Below, in pieces: positions 43,125 through 57,144 of a stretch of 64,000 nt of DNA (position 1 is the first letter of the stretch; every line of letters starts with the position of its first letter). Location of the stretch: NCBI GenBank assembly GCA_948567375.1, contig OX419757.1:31062001-31126000 (forward strand), given 5' to 3'. Below the pieces are notes generated by a model. That model was not told the DNA's origin. It ran no database searches and saw only the letters and a list, made by a program, of their open reading frames with translations. The stretch is from Lunularia cruciata (lineage: Eukaryota; Streptophyta; Marchantiopsida; Lunulariales; Lunulariaceae). The position numbers and the translations under genes were made by a program.

Positions 43125-46100
43125 CCCTATATTACTTATGGTTAACATGGTTGCATGATGCATTGATCTTGGAATAGTCCACCTTCATTCTCCAATTCTC
43201 AAATCTTGAATTGATTCACCTCTAACTCAATGATTGTTTTTGCAATCTTTGTATTCTTTTGCCTTTGTACCTCTTGGATTAATCCTCAATCTTCAATTGG
43301 ATATCTATAATTTACTCTTTAATTTTTTGAGAATGAGATAAGCCTCTTCTTCTAACTTGTCAACCTCCTTCTTTAATTAGTTTAAATTCCTTACTAGAAG
43401 TTGATAATATCCAAAACACCTTTAACATTCTTCTACATGGCTATTAATCTCCTGTTTCATTTGTATAGTTATATCTATCTTCTTGACTTCTACTATTTGA
43501 CTTCCATCTTGCTTTGCTTTCACCTTATCCAAGTTCCTCCAAAAAAGTTATATTTTTGCCCAATGATACAAAATAAAATGCATATTCTTCACAAGATGTA
43601 CAATGTCATGAACCTTTGACCATTGCACTTCATATTATGAATGGATTAAACCAAACTTAGAGTGCAACCTTACTCACATATTCACTAGATGATAATCTTG
43701 AGCTTGTTTGGCACAAAGACACTTTGTCAATTGTCTTCTTGTTTATTTCTTCTTCAATGGCAATTGCTCAATCAAGTTTAAGTTTGGCTTTTCATCTCCT
43801 TGTTGAACCATAATCTTCTTCCTCTTATATGCCATGATTCAAAACTAAATGGTATAATCAATGGGTTGAGTGAGTGATTTTATTCCCTCATCTAACTATA
43901 TGCTCTCTTTGTTCCATGACTCCAGAGGCAAAGAGGATATTATCTTAACTTAGTCAATAAATTTCTTTTGCTTACTAAGCCTTTTTACTTGAGATATGCT
44001 CACAAATTGTTTTTTAGCCTTATGCTTGGTAATATTTCTATGTACTTTGCATCATAGGACCTTTAAGTATAGCAAATTCTTTGGTCTTTAAGAAGTCCTC
44101 ATTCTCTTCCATAAATAGCCTTTAGCATATCATGCATTATTAGCATACTCTTATAATTGGCAATTGAGTGAAAATAATCCTTATAGAATACCTTCTCTTC
44201 TTCTTCCAAGAGTAATATCACCACATAGAAATGAATGATAAAAGTAATGAAAACCTTTTCCCTTTTATGAATATGCACCATATGCTTTTACATCTAAAGA
44301 TGGAATACCAAACTCAATTGACATTCTCCACTCCAAAGATATGCTAAAAAATGAATGTTGGACACATGGTCAAGTAGTCATCTATCATGATCAAAAGCAT
44401 GATTACCATTTCAACCACTCTCCTTATAGGACATGTATATGCCAATGCTCCAAATCAGTTACTCCATATACATTCTTGCATGAATGATTTCTCCAACTTC
44501 TTTGTCACTTCCTTGTACTATGTTTCAAAGATATGGCCACCAATCAAACTTGCATATTTTGCCATAATATGGCGTAAGTGATCCTTAGTCCACTTTTTTG
44601 TTCTCAAAAATTGTATTACCTCCTTGGTACTGCACAAACTTCAGCTCTTGTGCCATCTCCATTGAAATGTAACTCCAATCCCACTATAAAAAAAACTAAG
44701 ATAGAGTTTTTTTAGGAAATCAATATGTGTAGCTATTTCAAACTTCTCAATAGCAAAATCTTTGAGATTACCTCCTTTAATGTTTTCCTCATACTCTACA
44801 TTTCTCTTGTTTATTAAATTCAAAAATACTGTGATTCTTCTTTGACCTTGACTTTGTTCCAAATGTTTTTGTTGAACAAATGATTTGATAAAGAATGCAT
44901 TCCTATAGTAAAGAGTGATTTTTTATGCTCTAGCTTCATGAACTCACCTGCACTCAACAATCCTTCTCCATGCTGCTCACATGTGAGACAATTGGGTAGT
45001 TTTTGTGATGGTCATCAATGGAATTCAAAACCTCATTGTGAAAACTCAAGTTCATTCTACCCCTTGCCATTCATTTGGTGTCTTTTCCACTTAATCTTTG
45101 TATTTTAGAGAGCTTTCTTTGTTGTCAATTTTGATGATTAGCATCATTCTTTGTCTCTTTAGACTTTGCCTCTAATCCATTCAATGATCTAAAACTATAC
45201 TCTAGTAACCAACTCTCTCTTCTATAAAGAGGTATCATAAAATGGGATTGTTTTCACAATCTATGCAAATTGTTCATATCAAGAAATAAAACTAAATAAA
45301 AGGAAAGAAATTAAACAATTTTGAAAATTCCTAGGGCCACAATTGACATAGACATAAACTTGCACAAAAGTAAATATCACCAAACCTAGTTGCATATACA
45401 ATCATGGATTATTTATTGACACAAGAAAAAGTTTATGTTTGTGTAATTTCACCTAATTGAGAGTAATTAAATATATTTATAAATCATTTCAATCTCTTTT
45501 TAAAGTATTTTTATGTAATTTAAATGATAAATAGTAGGATCAACTTAATGATAAAAATAAATATTATATAATTCTAGAATAGGATAGCTTGATACCAAGT
45601 ATTTGCATTGATATAAGTAACTTTCTTCTTGGTATTATTGTAAATTGATATCCTAATATGCATATTAGTGGGTCTGGAAAGAACATGTATATAATGCATT
45701 GCATAGTTATGTATGAAAAATTGAGAAAGCTTGCCAAAATTTGTTCAATCTACAGAACATCACTAGCAAATTAGAACTGGCCAATCCTTGATCTTTTCCA
45801 TCAAGAGATGATCAAGTGAGACCTTACAATCTATGAGTGTATCATTTTCATTCCAAAGCTTCCATTTTTATACAAGTAGCTTCTATAAATTTGCAAAATT
45901 TGTCCAATATGAACACAATATTCACCTTATATTGCTATAGATAAGAATACAATCTCAAAACCACAATGTATACCCAAAAATGCATAAAGCACTCAATGCA
46001 TTCAGTCGATGAACATTGGAAAGTGCATTGGAAAGGCCAAAGAAAATAACATCTAATCAAACTGCTCATAACTAGTGTAAAAGGATGCATTAAAAACACA

Positions 46101-49100
46101 TCTCTTTGTGAGATGCCACCATCTATATCCACATGAAAATAACTAGCCCTATTCAATCTATCATTTTTAAATGTCATATTAAAATTGCCTAAAACATCAC
46201 TATGTGTAACACAACCCTAAATCATAACATATTTGTATCATATAATTTACAAAAAATATAGTATATAATCTTTTTAATAACAATTGTAACATATAATATG
46301 TTGCAAAATATCAAGACACAAGTTTATGAGAGTTGTTTCTCTTAAAGATGTAACACATTAAAAAGGAAATTCATGAAAAATATTTTAGTTCCTTCCATGT
46401 TTTAAAATTTTCTAAGCTACTTATATTGATAAAAATAAATTTATACTAAGTAATAAATAAATCATTTTGTCTATATATATGAAATTCATGTGTGCATTAT
46501 GATATATAGTAAAATTTTGATTTTAAAGACTTGTCTATTGAGTCCTATCTTTCTATAATTTTAAAATGAAAAATTAGGCTTATATATAATAGTGAGGGGT
46601 GTTTAGTTATATATGTGTGTATGGAATTCACACTAATAACTGTTGTAGAGCATGCAGAATTGAGGAAATTTTTTTAAATATTAGTAATCAGTTAATTTCT
46701 TATATTTTAACACCCAATAATAATATCATGTTGAATTTGAAAAATCAAATAAGAGACAAGAGTCAATAAGAAAAGAAAAGAAATATCTTTATTAAGCATA
46801 AAATATTAACATTGAAATATGTCCTTGAAACAAAGAAAAATAAGCTTTTTCTCTCAAAAGTTCAAAATACGTAGTTTGAGAAGAATATATAGTACTTCTT
46901 AAGAATTCCTTGTTTTTAAGATCAATTGTCAATAATTTTTATTATGAATATAACAACTTCAGATTGCTAATATGCCTCTTCATGGAAGATCAAATTCAAA
47001 TTTCATGGAATATGGAATTCTTAAAATGCACTTCTTCATAATATGTTTTCATTTCATACAACTTTTGAATGTTTATCTTTTGAATGCTTGAGGATATTGT
47101 TCTTATAAGTATCTGTTGAGTCTGTCTAATTTGTCAATTGAGATAAGTATCATTAATTACATCTAAAAGTTTGATTGATATATATTGTAAATTGCAAACT
47201 TTGTATATGGCTGAACATGAGGTTTGAACAACAATTTCTAATCAAAATAGTCAATGACATTACTAACTATCTGTCCAAATTTAAGTTTTTCTCTAAAGCT
47301 AGTTAGTGATTTATACCACCTTCAAAATTTGGAGCATCAATGAGGCTAGTTTAGGCTAAATGGTGAAGCTAGCTAACTTTAAAGTTATATTAATGAGATT
47401 TGCAAATTCATGCTTCCTTGATTGAATCTACTCAAAACTAAAATTAGCCAGTTCACATGGTATTAAGTAAATTTATATGTAGGAATATAATCTTATATTC
47501 CATGTTGGGTTACAAAATAGCCCATAGACCATCAGCAATCCATACTTGATTGTTTCCCTCGTAATAAGACTCCTATTAGAACATTGTTTGAGGTAAGAAT
47601 GATGCATTGTAATTATCCTTTGTGATATTCATTCATAAAAAATCATAAAATATATTTTATTTAGCCATTAATTATATAAATTCATTAAAATACCCTCAAA
47701 TAGATCCATTTATGCTAGTTTACCTCAAAAGATTTGTTAGCACCTTGAGAAAATTTCTAAGATACTTTTGTATATGTTCTTCTAAATATAAAGTTGATAA
47801 GCTCATTGTTAGAAATGGAAACTAATCTATATTTATGTAAAACATAGAGCTGAAGAATTTATTTTTTCTAAAACAGATTATGAACCTATATAATTTTACT
47901 ATATCTCTTGCATTGTTTATAATATTTGTGAATATACAAAAATAAATAAATAAAATTGTTTTTATATGAATGTGAATTATCTTGATGAAATAGTTGATGT
48001 TCTGATTTTTAAAATTTGGTACTTTTATCATGAATTTTGAATGGTGTGAAGCCTCTATTTACATACTTATTAGTTTTATTGTAATGTATTGTGCATATTT
48101 CTTTTCTTGTAAAGCTACATTCTTAACAATATCACCTCTTAAAAGGATAATTGACGATGCACAGCAGTTTACAACAAAAGTGTAGTATGCTTGCTTTTAG
48201 GAGGGCATTTGCATATATCTCTTAAATAAAATATTGGCTTTGAAAGACAACACCTTTGATAAGATTTTGTCCTATACCAAACACAAATAAGTGAATAATG
48301 AGAGGAAGAGGTATGCTATCAAAGCTTTGTCTTTAAGAGATGTGCTTTGCATTTTACTATGGCATTTTACTAGAATGTATGATTGATACGGCTTGCACGC
48401 TACAAGGATGCTTGCTTTATGTCTTGCATTTCTGGAGGATGCTAGATTTCATATGTTTGAAGGACAAAAGAAATTAGAAATGAGAACAAGTATGCTTGTG
48501 AAGCCCTTGGCTCCTATTGTCTTCAAACCATTAGGAAATAGATGTAGTGGATACATTATCTATGTATTGCAAAGGTGTCTTAAGTCATGTATAATTAGCA
48601 CTTAGTTGTATCATTGTAAATGCAAAGTATCTTAAGCTATCTTTGATTACCCTATGATTATACCATTACAAAATAACTACTATCTCGTGGCTCATATTCC
48701 TAGCACAAAATCATATTGCAATAAGTAATGAAAATATTACTTAAGAACTTATGATTGATACATCTAGTTATCTAATATCTACAACTTGCTAAAACAAAGA
48801 AATACTACATAAGGTGAATAAAATAATATTGAAAAAGTTATTATTGTTTTCTTTAGATGAGGATCATGATATAACACAAAAATACTTCAATAAATGAGTA
48901 AAATAGTATTGAGACTTTATAATTTTTATCTCTATATTAGTATAAGAACTATGAGCAAACAAGTATTTAATGGTTTATCAATGAACAAACTTATATTGCC
49001 TTTAATGTTTCTTGAAAAGAAAAGAATGATCAATATGACACACACAAGAGATTAAATTCACCACTTTAAAATATTGGCCCTTTGTATCAAATAACCCAAG

Positions 49101-50640
49101 CTCTTATTTAAGAAGATATTTATTTCTTTGTAGTTGTAGCATGCTAAAAAGATACTCAAACATAAAATTGATCTAGCTTCCTTTATTTTATTTCAATAAT
49201 AACTTTCTACACAAGCTTGGTAATTTTTGTATCATTTTAAATTTATAGATCATGTATCTTCATCTCAGTGTAACAGAATTCTATATTTAAGTTATATATT
49301 TTTCATATTAAAGATATTGTGATGCACACCTTTTTGCAAAAGTTGCAATTTTGTCTTGCTTTTCTTATTTGGACCAATACAGAGCAAGTAAATTTTAATT
49401 CTTTTTGATAAGAACATATAAATGTATGGATATTTTTCAGATTTTATACGTGTTCATGTTTAGATACAAAGAAGACATCCGCAAAGATTTTTTTTGTATG
49501 AAGGAATGGATACAAACGATTCAAGTTAAAAGAAAGTCAAACCAAAGAAGACAAGTTTAAAGAATCTTTGGAACCAAAGCCGATACCCTGATTTGAATGG
49601 AATCCATACCTATATAAAGAACTGCTACAAAGTACCATTCACATCCACAAGAGAGTTTTGATGTGAGGATAGTGACATGTAAACCACTTAGGGCTATCAC
49701 CAAATAAACTTGACTATAAAAATAAGTGCAAGTCCAATAATTTTACCCTTTGACAACCATTTGTAAGAGAATTCCAAAGAACAATTGAATGCTTTTAAAC
49801 ACTTTGTAGTTGACATTTCTTTGTAGTTGCATCACATTCAATAGGGAGATGGTTTGGCTACAACATCCATGAGGAAAATCCTTGAGGTGATCCTTCAATC
49901 CCCCAAAAAAATATAAGGATTCAATGAGATCAACGAGTGATTTAATCCAAAGCAAAATTTTAATGTTCTTGCTTTGGAGCTAGGAATTAGGTTCCCTTGG
50001 CATCATTCAAAAGATAAAGAGTATGACTCAGGGAGCCAGTTGTGGATCTTTGGGGTATCCCTTATAGTTTGGGAGAAGAGCATTGGAGGATAGTGTTAAG
50101 AGGTGACAAAAGTCTATGTAGAGTAATGACCTTGGACACTAACTTTGGAATAAAGTAGAATAATTCAATGCAAAGATTGCTAACTTCATTGCAAAGAAGC
50201 ATTCCAATAATAATGGTTGGAGGGAAGCAAAGTACAAAGTTCTTGCTTGATGGTTTCTGGTTCAATCTAAGAGAATTTTTTACTCAAACTAAACCACCTA
50301 CCTCACCATAAACCATGCAATATTTTTGAGAATGTATACCAAGGAAAACCTAAAAATTGAGCCAACATGTTCGGTTGGTATGCTTGGACTATGATCAAGG
50401 ATTTGAGGAGTTAGAAGCCACATCCCTCACCCAATTTGCAATTCACCTCTAAATGGGGTTGAATTTCGTAAAGGTGAGAGAAATAGATTCCCAATCACTT
50501 CTATTTGGAGGATTACTTTGCAACTTAATTTCAAGGACCAAGGATAATTGAGAATCATCAAAATTTGCAAAGTATGGCAAATTCATGGAGAAGAAGTAAG
50601 GATTACTATTTGTGACTCTAAAGAAGTAACCTTCACTAAG
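43125..50640. other. Degraded, AT-rich region; unassigned minus-strand coding traces at 43.2-45.2 kb
   Basis: Between 43.2 and 45.2 kb the minus strand has short frames of protein-like composition, for example YEENIKGGNLKDFAIEKFEI and THIDFLKKLYLSFFYSG (44641-44862), broken by many stops; I cannot assign a family. From 45.3 to 49.6 kb the sequence is strongly AT-rich with no frame worth reporting. 49.6-50.6 kb has plus-strand fragments, again unassigned. Confidence 0.35.
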
Positions 50641-51560
50641 AAAAACACTAGTGAAGGCACCTGATTCAGTAAGGAAGAATCCTCAAGTGTTGGATGTTTC
50701 TTTGGGTGAAGATGAAGAAGAAGCAAAAGAAGAGAGCAAATAAGAAGAACAAGTATAGGAGCTCATTCTACTCAAGACAAAGATTGAGTCAAGAGAAGGA
50801 GACAATGATGTGGATTTGGAGTAGAAAATTTATGAAGTAGCACCAACCAAAAGAATATGAAAAACATAATGATAAAGAAGATCTTTGGTCTAAAGAACTA
50901 ATAAGTTAAGTCCAAGCAAACTCAAATAGCAAAGCTCGTAGAGAAGATAAATATCAAGCAGACATTGAAGATGAGGTAGAAGATGCTTTAGCAACATCCT
51001 ACCATGAAGAAAGAGTAGTCATTGAGTTTTTGGCCCTCTCTATTCAGGATCAAACGGATCATGTCATCAACTTCTGTGGAATCTGCCTTTAGGTTCTTGC
51101 AAATATCATTCCACAATATAGAGAAGCAAGGCCTGATGCAATAGATTATACTTTGCTTGTGAAGTTATAACATATGAGTGAGGACATAGCAAAGGTAAAG
51201 ATGGACAAAGGGAAGGAGGATTTGGAGAAGGTAAAGAACCTTTAGCAAGAAGAGTGCAAGAAAGTACATACACTTGTACAAGAGACCTAAAAAGTCAAGA
51301 GAAAAAATACCTTGGTGGCTACACAATAGAAAGCTTATATAGAAGATATCTCAAGATTGCAAGGAGCTTTGGATTGAAGAGAAACAAAAGTAGCTTGAGT
51401 ATTAAAGAATAATTGCAAAAGAAGGATGATGAGAGTGCATGCATCTATGGTAAGTTGGAGCTTGAGAAGATGAAGAGAGTCACTCTAGAATTGTAGATGG
51501 CCAGGTATAGAAAAAAAATAGCATTAAAACCAATTCCCTACAAGAAGAACTCAAGAATGA
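50640..51560 (+). pseudogene. Decayed acidic/coiled-coil ORF
   Basis: The plus strand reads SVRKNPQVLDVSLGEDEEEA, then DEVEDALATSYHEERVVIEF, LALSIQDQTDHVINFCGI and HMSEDIAKVKMDKGKEDLEK, with stops every 20-60 codons. The Lys/Glu-rich heptad-like part suggests a coiled coil. A similar acidic-then-coiled layout occurs on the minus strand at 61.1-63.4 kb, so both may derive from one repeated family. No known domain is visible. Confidence 0.35.
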
Positions 51561-52493
51561 GAAGTAAAACAGTGCAATGTATTGGCAAATGATCATTTAA
51601 GGAGTAACCACCAAAGTCAATAGGATTGCAACTAACTCCCAAGAGAAGAAGATGAAGGAGTCATAAAAGCTTCAAGATCACTTGAAAGAAATCAAGGAAG
51701 AAGAAATGGTAGGCAAGATGACCAAGGCCAAAATTCATGAGTTGAAGTATAGGTCCAAACTCTAAGTGCTTGGTTCAACAAAAATCCAAAGATATAATGG
51801 TTGTCTTTGAAATGGAGGTAGCATGTAGATAGAAAGTTCCAAGAAACTTGTGACCTGATATTATAAGAGATCTCATATTACAAGGAGAGAACTGAAATCC
51901 TCTTGAGGAAAGCTAGAGGTGAAGGTAATTCTTTGCAATAGGTTTTACTAAAGAACATGCATTGAATCAAGATTCTTTGGAAGTGTATGATCTTTGGAGT
52001 AAGATAAACATAAAGATATCCAAGGACAACAAAGTAGAGTTTCTTCATAGAGGAGTTAGCACTTTCCTAAAACTCGTGTTAGTGAGTTAATAGTGTATAA
52101 ATCAGCAAGGTAGGATAAGACAAGGGTAATAGAAATCTCCACTGTACAATGTAGATGCAATGGAGTCTAATCTTGGCAGATCTTTACATCTCCTCAGGAA
52201 TCTAATTTCTTTGGTTAGAAATAAATAGTAATATTTAGGGCTTTCTATCAATTTTGAATATTCATCAAGTCCTTTGAACATGAATGAAGTGTAAGGGCAA
52301 AAATCCCTTTGTTAGTTCTGCTTAAAGCTATAAGTATTGGTTGTATTGCATGCATTGTATGCATTCCTTGTGGTTGTGATGAATCTTCATAGTAGGAACC
52401 CTAGTGATTGAGTATGTGTGATATTGTGTACTTGTGGCTTGGGTTTGGGATCCCTAATAGTTATAAATGAGCGAAGCAATGCCTTTATGAGTC

Positions 52494-52787
52494 TTAATTG
52501 AGCTTTATTGTTGAAAGTACCACAAAACTCCCAAAGGTGACGAATAAAGGCCAATGCAAAGTGCCTTTGTAGTCACAAGAAGGGTAGAATACATTCTCCA
52601 AGATTGATGTTTTCATAGTAGAAGAAGCCACTTTGATGATGCCTAAAAATTCACCTTCAAGAAATAGTTGGAACTTATTATAAGTGAAAGTGATGTTTGG
52701 GTTTTCTATTTGCCATTGAATATCAAAGTGTGTGACACAACACTCTTTTAGGAATGGTTCATGCCCAAGGAGATAAATAGGTAACAA
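52494..52787 (-). pseudogene. Repeat-derived coding fragment (related to 55567-55902)
   Basis: A 97-codon open minus frame reads MLPIYLLGHEPFLKECCVTH and NPNITFTYNKFQLFLEGEFL. It aligns with the 111-codon frame at 55567-55902 (LLGRVIPKRGYSFHN, NTQITFMKDIPSTWFLKGD). The LLG(R/H) start followed by ITF is reminiscent of the end of a retropepsin, but that is weak. Two copies in a row of repeats favour a transposable-element origin. Confidence 0.4.
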
Positions 52788-52799
52788 TTAAATACTATG

Positions 52800-54555
52800 A
52801 GTTGTGACACTTCTCATAAAGTCTCACTACCCGCATCTCCATTAAAACATAACAATAGCAAGGTACATGACATGCTCCTTGCTATTGTTATGTAGATTGA
52901 AAATCATTGGGTTGTCACATATGGATTGGAAGAAATAGGATTCTTATGATATAGATATTGTTAATTTTCTCTTAATTTTGAATAATAAAAATCATTTTTA
53001 ATTTTAAGAAATAAAAATAATCTGAACTCAAATGTAACCCATATAACACTTATTATTGCAACATTTTGAAAATTTACTATTGTGAGAAATTGGATTCATG
53101 AATATGACATCAAAGTGCAAATGATGTTATTCAAGCACCATAGGAACTCTATGTAGTAAATATTTAATAAATCTTATATTTCATGAGAATGTCATATCTT
53201 CTAACAAAGGAACAAAAATAACTCCATGCAACCAAAGACAAGTGCATAATCATAAAATAATATAATCTCCTTTGACACCATCATGCAAATTATTATAATC
53301 CTAAGATATGGTCTGAATTTTTAATAGTGAGAACCTATGTATTTGATATCTAATTTTATAAAGGTTCAATTCTTTAAAATTTAGTTGGGGACCCACTGTA
53401 TTATAAGTAAATATTAAAATTCTAGAATTAAGCTGAAGAAAAAAAATCCATTTAAATTTATGTTTTATCATATAATTTTTTAAATGTACTTAAAGAATGA
53501 CAATCAATCATTATAGATAAAGTTGAATATGACTATCTTATATATAATATAATACTATATATGAATCCAATGTATAATTACAAGGTTTATTAAGACCAAA
53601 ATACTTGAATTAAACTCTTACTATAGCCATCTTAATGTACTATTATTTCATTTGTCTTGAATCAAGTAAAACATGTAATTATTTTTATACCAAATTTAAA
53701 ATAAAATAAAAACTAAAATATTATTATTATTTTATCAAATAGAGATACCTATCAAGAAATTTATTTAAAGTTTTTGAAATTTCTATACTTAATACACATG
53801 AGTCAAATTTTACTTTTCTAGAATGTGCTTTATCTCATATTAAAGAAACCAACCTAAAAGACACATGACTTGGATGCAAAGGTAATAATTTCTCTAATAA
53901 GAAGTTATCTTACTAGTTTATTACCTCATGAGTAGTAAGATGGAAGATAATCAATCTTTAAAAAGGTAGAGCTTCTTCTTGTGAACACAAGCAAAACATT
54001 TACTGAATAAAATGCTAGAGAAAAGGTGAAGAAAAAGATAAAGGAGGAGTTAAAGACTTGGTCCAATAGTGACACCCTAGTGTCAACATACTGATAGGAA
54101 AAAGATAAGAATGTCATACTTAATGGTTCTTCATTGTTTTCTATTTAACCTCTCGGGAAGAACTCTTCACAAAGAGTGTAGTGTCATCTCTTATTGTGCA
54201 CTACACAAAGGGGAAAAAAAAATTTTCACTACAAATCTATTCCAAATTATTCTTGAAAGAAATGGCTCACTACATGCCAAATGGTACACTCCTAAGTCTA
54301 TACATTCTTATAAGGTGTGACTCCAAAGGAGTCTTTGTATCAATCAACCGGCTTGGTTTTCATTTTTAAGGTTCTTTCAACACTCCAAGTTACACAGAAC
54401 CTTCCGTACATTTCTCTTTTTCCTTTGACTCCAAGGAACAAAAACCATTAATAAGTGCAAATGTCCTCATACACTCAAGCCCTTGCATTACTACGTTGAG
54501 ATTCCTTACCATTACTCAACAAAATCATCCAATCAATACTCAACGTAATAAAAGC
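52800..54555. other. AT-rich spacer
   Basis: I see no coding or repeat structure here beyond simple A/T-rich runs. Confidence 0.4.
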
Positions 54556-55138
54556 AGCTAGACATATTATCTAGAGGTGAAAATTGACTTGGTAACATCT
54601 AGAAGGATGTTGTGTACAATGCGCTAGGTAGATCAGACAAGTGTGTCACCAAAAGAGTACTTCTAATAACAAGGTAGATCCCAAAAATAGCATGAAAACT
54701 TTAGAGTCAATTTGGGAGGCCTAAACATATGAATTAGGCCTTGAAAATGGAAATTCTCCCCACCTCAATAGAATTAGACATACCTTCTCCCCCGTATTAT
54801 TGTCGCATCAAGAGCTTTCCAATGGTACCTCACCCACGTGATTTTGAGCTCTTTGTAGGGAGATTCCCTAAAGATTCCCTATAGTCAAACCCATTTGACC
54901 AACTAGATAGGACAAGGACTAACATGTTGCCCATCCAAACAAGTAATCCAAGGATGGAGCTCATTGACAAGTCACCAATCCACATATCTGATCCAATGGT
55001 TGAGCTTCATTTGAGGGGATCCTCTTTGCTATATAATAAAGAGAAGGTGCTCCTTTGGGGCATTGGAGGATTGAGTGTGAAACATGTGTTTTCTCTCTTG
55101 TATCTTTGTAGGAGAGCTCTCTTGTCCTTGGATTATTA
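54556..55138 (+). mobile_element. Diverged TE2-family LTR (truncated, solo)
   Basis: It aligns with the last four-fifths of the TE2 LTR through ordered phrases: GTGAAAATTGACTTGGTAAC, CACCAAAAGAGTACTTCTA, GGAGGCCTAAAC, CAAGAGCTTTCCAATGGTACC, ATTCCCTAAAGATTCCCT, CTATATAATAAAGAGAAGG and GGGGCATTG. The first part of U3 is missing and the end is degraded (GGATTATTA for GGAGTATTACA). There is no adjoining internal region. Confidence 0.8.
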
Positions 55139-56460
55139 TTGTGCCCCGTCATTTTGTAGTAGAAGGAAGGTATAAGAGGGATCACCTTGACCTAAACAAG
55201 TTTAGCTCAACTCCCTCTTGTGCAAAATTCTAAGCTTCATCATTTTGTTATCTATATTTGTGTGTATGGTCAATTTGTGATGTTTTGCGTATGCATGAAT
55301 TAGATTATATATTGGGAACAATGCAATAAGGAGCTCTATGATCCTTAATGTGTCAATATCAATATTGTATATGTTTTATGATTGTTAGGCGAAGTAGTGG
55401 TGAGAGAACTCAAAGTAAGAACACAAGTGATGAGGTGCAAGAAGGCAAGCAAGCTTGACCAAGGTGTTGGATCCTTAGGTGTTTTGAAGGATTGAGGCAA
55501 TATGTTGATCGGCCACAAGAGCTATGAGTACCATGAAGTACTACATGTAATGAAATGCCCCTCTAGTCACAAACCTATAGTATAGTATTGAAAGACACCT
55601 TTTGAGAACAGGTAGACAGTTCTCATTTGCATTATAGTATGCATGATATAGGTAACTGCAAATGTTATAGACCTTTTGGGCCAATGACCTTCATTATGGA
55701 AAAAAATATCACCCTTCAAGAACCAAGTTGATGGGATATCTTTCATGAATGTGATTTGAGTGTTTGATTTTCTGTTTTGTATTGTGCCATTGTGAAAGGA
55801 GTACCCTCTTTTAGGAATTACTCTACCCAACAAGATAAAGATGAAACTATAGACAACTAGTGACAAAATGACATTATTTCCTTTGTGCCTAGCCATTTCC
55901 AAACCATATCCCCATGTGAATAACTTGTTCTTAATGATTATACTATTAGTACATCAACATTGGGCTGTCACAGCGGTTCTTGGTCATAATTACCTTACAT
56001 ATGAACTACACTTCTAGCTCAAAGGTCTTCTTCCTCATCCGATTGGAGCTATTGATATTTGTCTTTGATGAGACTCCCTTCTGTCGGTGTAGATTGTGCT
56101 TCTTTGTGTTAATCCTTGTCCTCCTCTTCTCTTGAAAATGATCCCATAAGCATAAGAGAGTTCTGTACTTGTTGCTCCCCTCTTGATGTCTTCAAAATTC
56201 TCCTTTAAAGACTCATCCACAACCTATAGGTTCTTCCTTCCCCTCTTTACTTGTACCTTTGGTCTGGCAAGAATTATTCTTTTCAACATCTTGTTGCAGC
56301 CAAGGGTGTTCCTAGCTTCTTCTCCATGGACAAATTTATGCTATCTTTGCTGGTTTTACTTCTTGTACATCACCTTTGCCTCCATTGTGATGCAAAATAC
56401 CCTTTGGATGGAAATGGCTTGGGAACTTCTTCTTCTCTTCCTTGATAAGGAGGTTTGTTT
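55139..56460. other. Spacer with remnants
   Basis: It contains the minus-strand fragment 55567-55902 and a short minus frame at 56035-56220 (MDESLKENFEDIKRGATSTE). The latter resembles the acidic/coiled-coil remnants elsewhere, but I cannot place it. Confidence 0.35.
55567..55902 (-). pseudogene. Repeat-derived coding fragment (related to 52494-52787)
   Basis: A 111-codon open minus frame that aligns with 52494-52787 through the LLG(R/H), ITF and FL.G motifs, in the same order and spacing. Function unknown. Confidence 0.4.
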
Positions 56461-57144
56461 TGTAATACCCATTTGTGCATGTATGTACTATTGTGATATT
56501 TAGTTTGGTATTATAAGTATTTGAGAGATATTAATTATATAGAGATAAAGGATGGTTTTGCATTAGTCATGATTAGCTAAAGTTAGTCATAGCTAAGATA
56601 GAGGGGACCTTACTTTAGAGGAAGTGGAAAAGATGAGCACCCCTATTTTTGGATTCTAGTGTATTGACTTGGTTTTATTCCTAGGTGTTGTTTGGCTTTG
56701 AGAAAAGAGTTGAGAATACTTGGACCCACAAGCTTTTTCATTTTGAATTCTTCTATAGTCCAAGGAAAGCCCATGTGAAGGAATTCTTGACTTAGTGGTT
56801 GGGTCAAGATAAAATCACATGCTTAGGAGGATATTCCCATGAGTATGGATATTCTTCTAGAATTTTGAATTTTAGCCTTATACCTTGATTTACTCCAGTA
56901 ATTAGTAAATTTGGTACGTAACTCTTTCACAAGTACATAAACTAGGGGTAAGGAGGAACTCATCATCATTTCATTTGCAACTATCTCTCTCTCATTGAGT
57001 TCTCTTAGTGAGAAATGGTTTGAGTCTTGGAGTGTTAGCCTTAGGGGAGTATGATGGAGTTAAGTTTCTTTGCCTTCTTAGTCTATGGTGCACTACCATA
57101 ATAGCCATCATAGGTTCATCTTGAGTGAGATAGGCCGGCCCACA
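56461..57144 (+). mobile_element. Second copy of the solo LTR family
   Basis: This 684-bp block starts TGTAATACCCATTTGTGCAT and ends GGCCCACA. It aligns throughout with 35704-36394, including GAGATAAAGGATGGTT, TAGTCATGATTAGCTA and GGTTCATCTTGAGTGAGA. I see no clear target-site duplication. Confidence 0.85.
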
